The notes: generated from the letters alone by a model not told the origin. A stretch of DNA of 64,000 nucleotides from Alligator mississippiensis (GCF_030867095.1 NC_081833.1:75769395-75833394); one strand, 5' to 3'; positions 1 through 12,700 are shown, numbered from the stretch's first letter. Numbers and translations: made by a program.

Positions 1-1839
1 AGAGCTATCATGCAATTATAGCACAAAACTTGCCACCTCTTAATTTATGCAGGGACTTTTGAAATAATGGAGGTGGAGAAAAGGTAGATACAGGAGCTAT
101 GGAAACAAGCCCTCTGATCTGCATGTCGTTCCCTTGGAATACCCGCTGGAAATTAAAGCATTTTAATCTTCAGAGAAACCCAGGGAATAGGCTACACCTC
201 CAGCAAGACTTCCATTCATTTTTTATTGCACGCGAGCACTGCTGAAAACATCCTTCCCATAGTCTGCAAACCACAGCCCAGGCCCGGCCGGGAGACGCCG
301 TCTCGAGGCAGCGAGCGTGGTGATTATAGCAAGAGTTCTCACTTTTCCACAGAGCGAACCACGTCTAGAAGGATGTTTTGTGGACTCCCGTCATCCCATC
401 CTCTTCCGTCTGTGACTGCACGAAACCCTCTATGGCAAATACTCCAATTCATTACGTGGCAAAGCAACATTAGGAAGGCATCCAGCTTTTTTTTTTCTTT
501 AGCCATTTCACTATCATTATCACCTAGAAACAAGTGCTCGCTCGCGCAGCTCTCTGAAGAGCACGTGAGGGTGGTTTTGGGGCCGTGACACAGGAAGCAC
601 TGAACTCGTAGGTCCAAGATTCATGGCCTATGTTGACCCAAGACAACAGGCAACAAAAACCAATACCTGTTTCGTGAGTCATCACAGCAGGTCGCGAGGA
701 CTATCTGCCTTTTGCGTTAAGCGGTGAAAGTCTGACGGACGTGGCACTGAACCAAGCCGTTATTTTGCAGAGCTGGCGAGCGGCTTGTTTACCAGAGTCA
801 GTTATTCTAAACCCAAATCGGTCCAGTTTGCAAGTAAACACTGTGTGGGGGTTTTTTGGGTTTTTTGTTTCGGAGGCTGGAAACTCCAGCTGTGATCAGC
901 TGTCCTGACTCAAGAAGCTGCCACTAACAACGCTGAGAAGCTGTGCTGCTCTTTGCTAGCACAAAGATGTAGGCTGCCTACATCTTACAACTTGGTATCA
1001 GCTGGAGGATTACCAGCAGAGAGGATACCCAGCTTAGCTCCCAGATGTGGGGACTGCAGGGCTAACGAGAATTATAGCTACCAGAAACAAAGCAGGCAGC
1101 ATAATATACAAGGGAGCCGGTCCCTTCAGATGGTGCATTTCATCTGGCCCCAACTCGTTTCTCATTTACAATTCAGGCAGAGCTGCAAGAAATGGATAGG
1201 TAAGGAGGGAGCCAGACGATTCAGCGGACTGGCTGACAACATTTTGCACCTCTAAATGTCTTGACCTTTGGACAGCCCACAAGTTCCCAAGATTTTCCAT
1301 TGTGGACCCCATCTCTGGCATGCCAGATCCCTTGCTCAGGCCCAACATGCCTACAGCAGCTGCCAATTCACATAGCATGCATTACGGTCTGCAGCGGGAT
1401 GTTTCATGTCTGCGGAGCATGAATCACCTTCTACTTGCACTCTTCTTTGCCACTGCCCTCCCCATCTGCTCTGTTCCTCTCCTCCTGGCACACACATCTC
1501 CAAGGCCCGGTCCCGTTCTCCTCTCCCCTCACACACATTTCTCAGGGCACGTCTATAATGTAAGCAAGGCACGTATTCTGTAACTGGACTTGGCCGATCC
1601 AAGTTAGCTACATCCGTCGGGGAAACAGCAGCAAAGACACGGCAATCTGAGGGAGTAGCTCCAAGTCGACTCAAGCATCTCCTACAGACACTAACCTGCC
1701 TGAGTTGTTGAATCAAGCTACAGCCCAAGTTGCCCCATCTTCACTACTATTTTAACCCAAGCAGATAATCATGGTGATTTTATAACCCAACAGAACTGAT
1801 GCATTTTGAGTAGGACAGACACATTTTGGATCATCTGAC
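1..1839. other. Unique non-coding sequence with a CpG-rich patch
   Basis: No gene is recognised here. Between about 226 and 850 CpG dinucleotides are clearly denser than in the neighbouring sequence (around 230-330, 535-570 and 680-830). A 120-residue open frame at 226-588 has no recognisable domain and looks like a consequence of composition. The rest is ordinary AT-leaning sequence. The patch could be a decayed exon, a regulatory element or an old GC-rich insertion; nothing in the sequence decides between these. Confidence 0.4.
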
Positions 1840-2088
1840 CCTGGGCACATCTACACATGCGTTAACATGCCATAATTACTGCACATTAAATTTAGTACTG
1901 TAATAACAGATACCAAATACGTGGTAAATTGGTGCTACTGCACAGTAGCACCAGCATGTGGTTTGTAAGTGATGCCAATATGCAGCAGACTAATTCTACT
2001 GCGCATTAGCACGGCTTTTGCTGTGACACATTAACGTGCAGTAAATTAGTCTACTGCACTTTCTGCATCTTGCGTAGATGCACCCTGG
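1840..2088. mobile_element. Palindromic MITE-like DNA transposon with internal ACTGCRCATTA subrepeats
   Basis: The ends are imperfect inverted repeats: the left end reads CTGGGCACATCTACACATGC and the right end reads TTGCGTAGATGCACCCTGG, its approximate reverse complement. Inside, a short unit of the type ACTGCRCATTA recurs in both orientations (about 1880-1890, 1940-1950, 1998-2010 and 2036-2058). There is no coding capacity, so it would have been moved by a transposase made elsewhere. I see no clear target-site duplication. Confidence 0.6.
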
Positions 2089-2842
2089 CCCCTAACAAAT
2101 CCTGAATACTACAAAGTGGGTGTGCTGACCAGTCTCTGTGACGGAGGGAGGGAGGACTAATACCATAAGTCTGGTTTGGTACTGGGAGCTGAAAATGTGC
2201 ATTCTTGTCCCAACCTGCCACCAACTTCCTCGTGGAAGTCTGGAAGAAACAGTGGCCTTTCCAGGCTTCTTGAGATTTCCAGGCTTCTCTAGATTGCCGA
2301 TTTCCATCATGATCAGAATCTTCTAGCAAGCCAGAAACCTCAATTTAAATAACCAATTAATAGTCTTTTTCATTTTTGCTTCAGCAGGTTTCCCGCAGAG
2401 AGAGACTCACCCTTATTGGCTGATAAAAGGATTCAACCGCGCTTGTTTTCAACAAATTACAGCTTTTGCACTAAATTTGGAACAGCCTGATAACCAGGAG
2501 GATGCATTCTATCTAGACATATTTATTACAGCAATTATATCAGTTAACAAAAATTCATTAAAAAAAATCTTAATTTTTCCTTTATTATATAGCGAAATGC
2601 ATTCACCATTTTCCAAGTCAATTTCTCCTTAAAACTTTGCTTTCAGATGGAAATTGGAATTCAATTAAAAATGTACAAAAACAGCTTTTTAAAATTATCA
2701 GTGAAATACAAATATTTACATATGCCAAATTCATTACAAGGAAAAAGGCAGGTATATCAAAACATTTGCATTTAAAATGGATTTATTAAAGAAAATATTC
2801 ATTGTAGTTACTGAACCAACAGGTTGGTTTTTTGGTCACCAA
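2089..2842. other. Non-coding; AT-rich, enhancer-like block at 2340-2800
   Basis: No gene. From about 2340 to 2800 the sequence is strongly AT-rich but not simple-repeat. It has many TAATT/ATTA homeodomain-type cores and several CATTTGCAT-like or AAATTCATTA segments. This texture is common in deeply conserved non-coding elements of vertebrates, but conservation cannot be judged from one sequence. Confidence 0.3.
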
Positions 2843-2990
2843 AGGCCAGGTTTTTCAAAGGTATTTAGTACCCAAGGATTTTCAACCGTGCCTGTGAAGG
2901 TTAGGTTAATGCCATTTGCTGAAGTGGAAATTAATGGGAGCTAAACAATTAACATGCTCAAGAACGGCTGAAAGCGTCACCAGACACTAT
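2843..2990. mobile_element. Palindromic DNA-transposon remnant (ATTTTCAAAGG type)
   Basis: The segment starts with GGCCAGGTTTTTCAAAGG and passes through GTATTTAGTACCCAAGGATTTTCAA to AATTAATGGGAG. This resembles the ancient amniote palindromic repeat whose ends read TTTTCAAAGG and whose centre carries AATGGGAG. It is heavily diverged and non-coding. A related remnant lies at 46790-46945. Confidence 0.4.
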
Positions 2991-4084
2991 CTGAATCCTT
3001 AGATTCCTAAAGGCTTCTGACAGTCTGGCTCCACGGCTCACAGAGTTTGAGACTCAGCAGACCTCATCCTCCGTCACCTGACTTTTCTTGGTGGAAAATA
3101 AAAAATTTCCCACTTTTAAAACTACGATTTGCTTTCTCATCTTGAAACCAACTAGTCCAATGAAGAAGTTAGTCTCTGCACCTCCTAGCCAGACTGAAAC
3201 CTCAACTACTTTAAGGCAAAAGTTTTCGTGCACAACAGGTGATACCACCATTGGGGGCAGGGGGGATAACTGCATTTTAGCATTTGCTCTAAAAGGCTGA
3301 AAATATTGGTATGTAATGCTTTGTATGAAACTGTGACATTTATAAAGCTTGAACTGACCTCCCCACTAAAAGGTATTTTCTACCCAACTCTGTACAATAA
3401 AAAACCTGTACAATATTAACTCTTGGCAATTTCAGGAGGATTGGTTGAATAAATATTTTAACTTCTAAATATTTTAACAAGTTTAGGCCTTACTTCTAGG
3501 TTGTCAACAGAGGCACAGAAAGCTCTTCCAGTGCCCGGGGCAAAGGTGGTGGTGATCTCTGGGGTGGAGGGAGGGGAAGAGGTTGATGCTGACCACTGGG
3601 AAGCAGGGCGGGGTGGGGGAAAGCAGGCTTCCCTGCCCGACTCCCCTCCCTCAGGCACCAGCTGCTACTGGAGCAGCGCAGGCTTGGGCTGCCGGCCCAA
3701 AGGGGGGCAATGCAGATTCCCCAGGGGCCATTACCCCATTCACTCTCCCCTGACCGGGTGCAGGCGGTGCCTGCCACAGCGAGGCCACGCTGGGGAGAGG
3801 GCATCCTTCAACCCCCTTGCCTTGCCCCCCCCAGATGCACAACGGAGCATGGGGCTGCACCCGCCCAGCTCCAACCTGCCACAGCAAAGACTCCTGGGGA
3901 AGGGAGTCATACCCCCTTATGCTACCGGCTCTTAATTGCAAACAAATAAATACAGCTTTTGGGGAAAATATTTTGAAGTTAAAAACCCAATTCTTTTTCT
4001 TCTTTAAAAAAAAAAAAAATCTTTAGTTTCACTGTATTTGCTTGGCTATCGAGCGCTGCCTTCATCCTTATTTCAGCGGTGCAG
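2991..4084. other. Non-coding; GC-rich patch at 3500-3900
   Basis: No gene is recognised. A purine-rich then pyrimidine-rich GC patch at about 3500-3900 opens frames of up to 144 residues on both strands (plus 3501-3935). These translations are low-complexity Gly/Pro/Ser-rich and overlap antiparallel open frames, so I treat them as composition artefacts. The abrupt GC boundaries suggest an inserted old element. An oligo-A run sits at about 4006-4018. Confidence 0.4.
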
Positions 4085-4165
4085 GTTGTAGCCATGCTGG
4101 TCTAAGGACATAGGCAGACGAGGTTTGTTGGATACATAAGATACTGGATTTACCTAAAGAACCTT
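4085..4165 (-). mobile_element. Penelope-like short element, fragment
   Basis: The segment starts GGTTGTAGCCATGCTGGTCT and continues AAGGACATAGGCAGACGAGG. This matches the terminal segment of the same family found at 12550 and 46146. The part that would contain the hammerhead boxes is missing. It lies in the minus orientation relative to the full copy. Confidence 0.5.
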
Positions 4166-7107
4166 GTCTTCATCCTCAAATATTTTAGGACTTCCGTTTA
4201 CCCCCAGAGCCAGACCTAACTAGTGTACCCCATGTGTCACCTCCATTTTGTTCATTAGGAGGTATTTAAGAAAATAATTTAGCCATGTCTAAGCCATAAT
4301 ACAAACTTTTTTGTGACAACCTGGGAAATACCTAATCCCAAAAGGCAGAAGCTGACTGTGGTAGCAGACTCCAATATTTGTTTTTGGAGGAAAATATACA
4401 ATAGCTTAAGTACAACTACTGCTTTGCATATTTAAAATTTTGGAAACACCTGCATTTAGCGAGCTAATTTATCAACCCATCTGTTAAGCAGAAACAAAAC
4501 ATTCTTGACATTATTAACAACCAGAGAAGTCATTCAAGATTGAAGCATTTTTTTTGTTTTAAGTTAACTTTTAATTTTTTGACATGAAATATTTGGGGGG
4601 GGCAAAGAACTGTTCTACATGCTTTTACAACCTCTCCATTTATTTTCTTTTTGGTCCTGAAGTCGGCCCATATTTGTGGGAGAAAGTAAGATTTCTGCTT
4701 GGGTTCCTCTACTTCAGTCTAGCGTCTTAAATTTCTTCAGGACTACAGGAGGAAAACTCTCGTTTCAAGTTATTTTTCACTTAACACTGAAAGTCAAGTA
4801 TAGAAACCCTGATTTTAAAGGAAACGGGCTCTCTTTTTGTTTTGTTTTTTAAGTAACTGCCAAGAGGGCTGGTTTTTGTTATTCTAACAGTGAAATCGGT
4901 CTCCATTTCCACATTCGCTCCCTCTGAGCACCGTTACATGTACAGCTCACTGCGACCGCTGGGCTTGTATTCAGGAGACATTCGATGCGTGTGCTGTAGG
5001 AAGTCCCCAAGGAACAGGGCTCCCAAGAAAGGTCCATAGTTCGTTACCTATGTTCTCCCTCCTACTAGCCACCATCGCGTCCTCTTTAAAGCTCGTTCTT
5101 ATTAACCATGTAACGATGAGGTCATCCCGGAAGAATCCTGGCTCTGCTCTGCTGAAGTCGTTCCAAGGGCTACTTGTTCGGCTCGCCCTGAGCTGCTGGG
5201 AAAGGACAAGACATCGAAGCACAGCAAAATCTCTAAGCAGGTAGGCTAGCATTGCTCACCAAATGCAAGGCACCTGGTTTGCCATGCATCTGCAGTAGCA
5301 GCACATGCTGGATATTTAACACAGGGATATTCAAATTTTGTCCAACTGAGGGACACAAAGGCAACCTGCCAGAGTCCCGAAAGGCTACACGCATGTATTT
5401 AATACAAAACCGCAACCTGCAGCACAGCAGACGTGTGATTCTGTATGCTGTTCCAAGCAGGTGCCTGGATCAAAAGCAAAGGATTTCACACGGGGACCGA
5501 CAGCCACCACGGGCTGCAGCTGTTTATTAAGGAAGCAGGCTGCCATGAGCCATCCATAAAAACCATCTGTACTGACAACTTCAGGAAAGCTCCTTCAGAA
5601 GGAGACATTACAAACAGGAGTCCAGGCTCGATATCTAGGGTATTAAAATGGCAAGACGTGAACAACAAAGCACTGATCGGCATGGAGTACTCCTGCTCAT
5701 TTTCCCCTACAGTACAGATATTTAAAATACGGACAAGGAACAAAAGACAGCCAAAGAGATGATCTGGGGCAAGGTCTAATTTAACCCTGTATTCTGCCCT
5801 GCCAATATATTCTCTATTCTAGTCTGATCAACAGTCCCAGCCTCTCTCGTCTTGGCTCATCTCAGCTGTGGCAGAGGCAAGCAATGGGGCTAGAGCACGT
5901 GAGGTTCACGAAAAGAAGTTTTCCAACATCTTCAGTCCATTCTTCCCAACTTCATTTGCAGCTTTATTCCCTACAGCAATATGTAACAGACCCTGATCTA
6001 GAAGCTCGCCTGTGACTGAGAAGTACACTAAATGGGGGAATCATCTGCAACATTTTTAAAAGCAGCGTTTTGAAAGTACGCTCTCAAGAACGAGATGCCA
6101 AATACACAGAACTAACCGTCAGCAGGTGCATATATTTAACACTAGAATTAGTTATTTTAAGATTTATGTAACTCTAGAGAACAAGCTGAATGTGAGCCCT
6201 CCCGTGTAAGAGATCTGAAGCATGTGCTGTTATCCAAGCCTAGGTGCTGCAGTGCAAAGTAAACACGATGCTTTAAAAGTGCGATGCAGACTGTGGCTAA
6301 AATTGAGAGAGGCACCCAGCTCAATTAGTTGCAGAAAAACGCAGCGTGCCTGCGTCTGCGGGAACCGAAACAGTTCCTTCTTCAACGCGGTACGTTCGTT
6401 TTAACCGTACGCAGGCAGGATCTGACAAATGTTTTGCAGCACAGCCAAATGTGTCTAACCATTGAGCAACACAAAAAGGAAGTTTATGTTGTACAAGTTG
6501 TTTGTGTTTGTTTCCTGGCTCGCATCTTCACCCTAATGCAAGAGGAATTGATTTTATGTACCGAGGATTTCATTTCCTCCAAGTAAAGTATGCTTAAACA
6601 CAGTAGATTAAAATGTAGGAACCTAATAAAAGAAGTCTCTTCCTTTTTCAGAACACTTTCCCACTCTTTTGATCTCTTCCTCACCAAAAAGCCTCTATCT
6701 TTCATTTACAGCCTCTAAGCCCATCTCCTTCAAACCCTGACAAGCCAAGGCACTGCATTTATTAAGCTCAGGCTTTATATTACTGGGAGCTGCGAGACAG
6801 GGTGATGATTGCAACGACCAGTTGAGATACAGTTGGGGTCTGATCACCTTGTAAATGGCTCCAATGGGCTTCAATGGGTTGCTCAGACCTTGGGGATCCT
6901 AAGCCAGAGACAGCTACATAATTAGCTTGATAGCACCATCTGAAAATGGGTCATAAATAAGATCTTTAATGATAAACCTGAAATGTAGCAGTTCAGTGCT
7001 TTTTGCAGCTCTCCCTTCCCATCGCTATTTGAGAAAAAGTCAGATGGCTTCAAGTATGAGTTCCACGTGCAAGACATTCGAACATCTGAAAAAAAACCTT
7101 AATACCT
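4166..7107. other. Non-coding sequence, no gene seen
   Basis: AT-leaning unique sequence without a convincing exon. Open frames here (up to 105 residues, for example 5445-5762 plus) have no domain and no matched splice sites. A CpG cluster at 6330-6420 contains a perfect 9-bp inverted repeat (6347-6355 and 6409-6417). Confidence 0.4.
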
Positions 7108-7216
7108 CAGGCAGGCACGGTTCTTTGAGTAGATGCGATAGCTTTTATTAGACCAACTCAGTAGTTGGAAAAAAGTTCTCAGCAAGCTTTCCAGTGCAGT
7201 CACCCTTCTTCAAGCA
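7108..7216 (-). mobile_element. Penelope-like short element with decayed hammerhead region
   Basis: On the minus strand the copy reads through CTTGAAGAAGGGTGACTGCA and GGAAAGCTTGCTGAGAAC into the TTGGTCTAATAAAAGCTATC segment. The order of boxes is the same as in the copy at 12550-12700. The first hammerhead box has lost the CTGATGA core (CTTGAAGA here), so this copy should be inactive. Confidence 0.6.
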
Positions 7217-9964
7217 CAGGGAGTCTCCGCCGGTCTGAGACTCCGAGGAACGAGAGAAGCTAAAAGTGGCAGGATGTCCGTGAGACTGGAAATGGATAGA
7301 AATTAGAAAGACACCAAAGGTAAAGCAGGGAAGGGAGGGGGAAGGCCGAAGGGAAACACTACAGTGGTGATAATACAAGGTAGATACGTTGAATTAAAAT
7401 ACCTCGACACTTTAATACGTGGTGAGTGTGTGGCCAGGAGAGAAAGGAAGTGCTCGGGGACCAGGAAGGGACAACAAAGGGAAGTGTTACCAGATCAGCA
7501 ACCCATAAGCCCAGCTGCGGCACGCAGCAAAATGCTTACTTTGATCATAGACGAGACGCTATTCGAAACAAGCTGCTTTATATAGTGTGGTTATAGTCAA
7601 AAGCAGTGAAATACCCAATTTAGGGCAATAAATGAGAAGAGACTGAGGAAGGAATGTAAGCGGAGACGGGAGGGTGCTTTGGACCTCCCGACATCGTGTG
7701 AACGCTTGCTGGTTCTGGGAAGGATCTGTGATGGGGGGGACGGAGGTGAAGGGGGCACCTGGGATTCAGCGAGCACTTCCCGGACTGATTGCTCACTTAC
7801 AATTAACTGGAAGGAAGCTGTGGTGAAAACAACCCCAGTCAGAGCAATTCCAGCACCAGAAAATGTAAAATACGCTGGGAGGGATCTCCTGGCCTCCGTG
7901 TTTATGGCGCGTTACGATGACTCCAAGAATTAAATAAGCAGCAAAAGCACGCTGTAATTTCCAGCAAGAAAACGTGTTTCAGGAAAGCATGATGCCTTAG
8001 GTTAGCTAATGGCAGACTTGTGCAGCAGCAGTGAAGAGGTCCAAACCTATAATTGCCCAAATTATGTTGCACACTTGTTCTGAAGAGTATTCAGGAGGAG
8101 GCATTTTGGTAAAATACTGGAATCTTTTGTAATAGCTAAGAGTTTTCTTAAGAGTTAGCAAAGAAAGGAGGCCAATAAATCATTAACCCAGGGGTTCTCA
8201 AGCTGGCTAGATTGAAGGAACCCCCTCAGACTTGAAGCACCCCTTGGAAAATGCAGCTTTTAGTTTGCACTCATTCTCCAACTACAGAAAAACAGATCAA
8301 TTGTACTGGTGCAAAAACCTCAAGACTACGACAGGCCTGATGCTTAGGATGCCATGGATTCCCACTTCATCTTCTGCACACTGAACAGTGAGGCACACAG
8401 CAACACCCTTGGTAGGATCTCAAGCCACCCCAGGGTGTCACCGCACCCTGGCTGGGACACATTGCATTAATCCATGCCTATTTTGAAGATCCCCCTTTCT
8501 TTTCTTCCCCAGCTGCTGCTTCTCTCTCTTCCTGGATATTCAATCAGCCTCTAACGCAAATTTGCTTGCCCCAAAATCAGCGCTATCCTGCTTGTGGAAA
8601 CTTCTTGATACCCTGGATATCTATTGCATGGCCTCCAGCTCCATCCTTTCAGGCCTGCCTTGAACCCTCTCCCACCCCTCAGTCTCTCCAAAGCACGCCT
8701 GCCAAAGGGACCACCTTCTCACCCCCCACCCCCAGGACTCCCTTCCTGGCCCTTACCGCACCAGGTTTGGCATGTCCCCCTCTCAGCCACCATCATCATC
8801 TCTGTGCTCACCCCCACTGCTCCATTTACTCCCTTAGCACGTGACTCGTGAAGCATGAGTCCCCTTTATTCCCAGCCCTCCAGTCCCCATCCACACCTTA
8901 AACAAAAAAACCCCCAAGTAATAAATAAAAATAAAATAGCTCCTGCATTTTTGTCTCTGACACTGTTCTCCCAACCCTGAACTATTGTCCTGTGCCTTAA
9001 ATGCACCGGTTTTACCCTACAGGCTGAGGCTGGTGCAGTGGAGAACTCTTGGCTAGGTTTATACTCCTCAGAGATTAACCGTACTACACTCATGTTTTCT
9101 GACGGTGTCTATTCACGTTCACCGTTTCCTTATTGAACTGAAAGATGAACAAGGCTTTTATAGTCTACTATGATTGGCTTGTTACTGGAAACGAGTCACG
9201 TGGAACTAAAAATGAAATAAGAAAAAAAAATGTAGATGCATCAAACCAAAGCAAAATTCAAGAGGCAAACCCATGAAGAAACGAACCAGGAGGTTTCTGC
9301 TCATGCTGGGCTGTTGAATTCCAGCACGTGCTTCAGGACCAACAACCACAGGTTTTCTGGGGACAAAAAGCAAGTCAACCCTGGGTCTCAGAGGGAAGGT
9401 AGGGAGCTGTCATACCCATCTCCAATAAAATGAAAAAGCCAACTACCCCCAAACAACTCCAAAAGAACGTGCTGTGACCGAGGACTCGTGGTCAACGACT
9501 CAAACGCTTGGCCCTTCAGACAAGAAATTCAGTTGAACTGCTATCAGGGAAGGGCTGCCAGTTCCCTTCTTGGTTATCTGGGACCAAATAAAGCCAGAAA
9601 GATTCGTTAGCCCATTCTACCGTAACCGGTCTATAGAAGTGGCATGTCTGTTCTTTATCATGGACGTCAATATTTTTTCTGTTTACATGTCAAACAAGAC
9701 TTCTCTGAATAATCAGCTCGCTGTGCTAATGGAAGGCTGGATATGCTGTTTTCAGCACCCTTTAGCAGCCCTAGAGACCTGGAACTGAAACCAAGCTGGA
9801 AATCTTTTGACGTGGAGGATGGTAAAGGGCAAATCCTGTTATTTCACAGCTATTTTGTCTCTTTTAAGTGTTATTAAAAAGTTTGTCAACAGATGAAGCA
9901 AATCTGATTTGGAAGACATTAGGGACACCTATAGGAAGGATCACCCCCACAGCAGGACTTAGTG
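7217..9964. other. Non-coding sequence with one hAT-like end
   Basis: No gene is recognised. At 8188-8260 the sequence CCAGGGGTTCTCAAGCTGGC followed by a CCCC-rich segment resembles the left end of an hAT-type miniature element; I cannot place its right end. A pyrimidine-rich stretch fills about 8490-8870. Confidence 0.35.
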
Positions 9965-10210
9965 CAGTGACTCTCAGTGTTTTCAAATTCAAGGCACCCC
10001 TTCATAACTTCTCCGAATGGAGTAAACCCCATTTCAAAAACGGATGCCTTTCTGACGGTGCCTCGGGGCCAGGCAGTGGGTGCGGAGGTGCAGCTAGGCT
10101 GGGAGAGCCCAAGCCTGCCCCGATCTGTTCATCTCACACCTTGCTTACCTGCTCACACTTCTTGGGCTCCCTTCAAATGATCTTCCATTCCCCCCGGTTG
10201 AGAATCAATG
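9965..10210. mobile_element. Non-autonomous hAT-type DNA transposon
   Basis: The left end CAGTGACTCTCAGTG and the right end GGTTGAGAATCAATG form imperfect terminal inverted repeats of the hAT CAGTGNTTCTCAA type. The flanking 8-mers ACTTAGTG and ACCTGATG agree at five of eight positions, compatible with a decayed 8-bp target-site duplication. The interior is GC-rich and has no transposase. Confidence 0.65.
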
Positions 10211-11679
10211 ACCTGATGGCTACACATACCCATGTGTGTACATCCTTGCAAAGTACCTGATGGAGTGAGCTGGGGCTTGCAAAAGCTCCGATTCAGTTAG
10301 TCTATAAGGTGGCTCTCTACACTGTCTCCTACACGTACCCATGCCTTTCATTTAGATGTGGGGGAAATGAGCCTACTAAACAGCCTGCTTGAGACTTAAC
10401 TTGCTAATCTTAAACAAATCTTTGTTTCTTTAGTATGCAACTTATCCTGAATGCTTTTGCCAACCCCCCCCAAACATTTCCATCCAATGTGACCCAAATA
10501 CTCCATCCTAATGCAGAGACTCTTAGATGGGACTGAGAACAGGAAGGGAAAATGTCACGTACCAGATTAGCGACAAGACAATTTTAGCCAAGAGCAGCAT
10601 TTGCTAAGCTCTTGACATGCAAGGTTAATATTCAGCTTTACTTTGTTCATCATCTCAGTGCACCAGTTCTCTGATAAACTACATTTATACCATGTGAAAC
10701 CACCAGTGGGAAACTGGATCCACATAAAGAACCAAGCCAGCCTGCAATTCAAGTCTGAAAGAAAAGCCTCTGTACGCACTACATGGAAAAATATTCTAGA
10801 TTAAGGCCTTAATAGAAAAATAACCTATTTCTTCCCCCAAAAGGTTTAATTTTAAAATTACCGTTCTCCATTTTCTAGCACTGATGATAGCTAGGTCAGA
10901 AAGCAGCCCTGGAAAATTTTACTCAACTGCAGCTTTAGAAACCATAAATTATCTTAAGACTAAGTTTACACACTCCCCTCCCCCATGCCATCACAGGAAG
11001 AACAGTGCTGCCAAGTCCATTCTTCAAGCTTTTCTTCCCTACACTATTGATGTCTTTTCATGGGATCCTCTCAGCATCTTTGCCTTATCCTATTTGCCTA
11101 GGTAGCATGTGAGATCCTTGCGAAACTACTCCGCTGCTATGGCCAGGAAAAATAATTAAATCTGAATAATAAGGCTGAAGGCTCCCATTTGGAGAGGAAG
11201 GTTGCATCTCCGTTGCTCAGCGCAGGAGCCTACAGACCAAGCTCGAGACGCGCTGGGGTGGGGAAATGAACTCTTTCAGCTGCATACAAATTTAACAACA
11301 ACAGTGGTTTATTTTTCACTACAATAAAAGCAGGGTAGGGAAGCTCTTTCTATTGTAGACCAGCAGCCCAGAAATTAAAAATAAAGCAGGATGTTTTTGA
11401 GATAGAAGCACCACAAATGTAAAACCACTTTGTTCAAAACGAGTGGGGGAGAGACAGCTGTGGTAACCTGAAGCTGACCAAGGTTTCCTTGCCTCCCTGG
11501 CTTTCAACAAAATAATCAGCCCTCAGGTTGAGTGAAAAGTCTCAGCCTCCCCTCACCAGCCCTCCAAAACACACAACCAAATTAAAAGAAAAATGACACG
11601 GCAGTGCAATGATTAGGAACTGGGAACAGCAGCAGGCCCATCTGCTTTAAGTCGTCTGGTGCAAAAAGTGCCTTTGTGT
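10211..11679. other. Non-coding sequence, no gene seen
   Basis: AT-leaning unique sequence. Short open frames (up to 73 residues) have no recognisable motif and no paired splice sites. I see no clear repeat in this stretch. Confidence 0.4.
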
Positions 11680-11765
11680 GTTTGTAGATGAGGTTCTTGG
11701 GGTAAATCTGATATCTTTTATTCGACCAACTCAAATGGTGGGAAAGATATTGATGCGTGTGCAGA
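11680..11765 (-). mobile_element. Penelope-like short element, fragment
   Basis: The segment with GATGAGGTTCTTGGGGTAAATC and ATATCTTTTATTCGACCAAC matches the middle of the family seen at 7108 and 12550. The hammerhead boxes are not recognisable in the sequence that follows. Confidence 0.5.
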
Positions 11766-12549
11766 CAGACAAGGTCTGTGCGTTTGTCCAGCATGGAGCA
11801 CAAAGGGCCTCGATTCATTAACGAGGCCTTTATCTGCTAGCTAGCGTAATACTCACACTAATACAAATAGGAGCACATTTATCTAAAGGATCTGAATACT
11901 TAAAAATCTTGTTCATTTTGTTTTAAAAGCTCTAAGTTTCTAATACTTAATTTTGCTGAGTCCTCCAGCTAATTGCTGCGGTTGCACATGGTGGGACCAA
12001 ACCCGTCTTGTTTTTAAATTGGAAAAAAGGCGGCGCTGTTTCCACTTTCTCTCTGTGAACTGGAAGACGGACCGTGCAAGCCAACTGCACGCAGAAAGTT
12101 TAATGCCAACAAGAGTCTGCAGCACGGATAAACTGCGTTTGGTGCTGTCTTCCAATTCCAGTAAGAGGTGGTGGGTTTGTAGTCACTGTAGATAAAACAC
12201 TTGCAGGAAGAAGCGTAAGAAAAAGTTTTCGGTGCCCCTCAAAAAGGAGCAGGGAAGAAAGCTCCTCTCCTCTAGCGAACACTCCCCAATAAGCCTTTTG
12301 TCTTGGAACATCCGACCGAAAGGCTGGGAAACCTGATCTCGCTGCTACATGCGTTTCAACACAAAGCCAGAAGGCAAGCCTACCCGGGGCAGCACAGGAG
12401 GTTTCCAAGCAAAATGGCCTACTTTAAAAGAAGGGAGCGAGGAAGGAGAGAAGCTCCTCTTGGAGGATCCCTAGTGCTTCGTACGAAGGACAGAAAACTG
12501 ATATTTTACTTGTGGAGGAAAGTAAAAACGCACGTGGCAGAGTCTCCAG

Positions 12550-12700
12550 GTTGTAGCCGTATTGGTCTAGAGGCAAAAGGAATCGGGACTTGTGGGAGAG
12601 GTGATAACTTTTATGAGACCAACTAGAGTTTTGCAACAGCAACAACAACATTCTTTAATTGCAAGCTTTCGAGCACAAACACCCTTCATCAGGCATGGGG
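12550..12700 (-). mobile_element. Penelope-like short element with intact hammerhead boxes
   Basis: On the minus strand this copy begins with a CTGATGA...CGAAAGCTTGC module. It continues through TTGGTCTCATAAAAGTTATC and ends with AGACCAATACGGCTACAACC. The arrangement is what I know from the terminal (pLTR) parts of Penelope-like retroelements, which carry hammerhead ribozymes. No reverse transcriptase or GIY-YIG domain is present, so it is a short non-autonomous or truncated copy. Family assignment is by recall, not by search. Confidence 0.6.
12667..12692 (-). ncRNA. Hammerhead ribozyme-like core
   Basis: In minus orientation the conserved boxes CTGATGA (12692-12686) and CGAAA (12671-12667) are both intact. 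They are separated by 14 nt that can fold as a short stem II with wobble pairs (GGGUG against GUGCUC around a UUUG loop). The GCTTGC that follows can form the minimal stem III typical of Penelope-like hammerheads, although its closing base is imperfect here. Self-cleavage in cis as a dimer is plausible but not shown. Confidence 0.45.

Noticed and set aside
3501..3935. 144-residue plus-strand open frame in a GC-rich patch
   Set aside because: Low-complexity translation, with open frames on both strands; an effect of composition.
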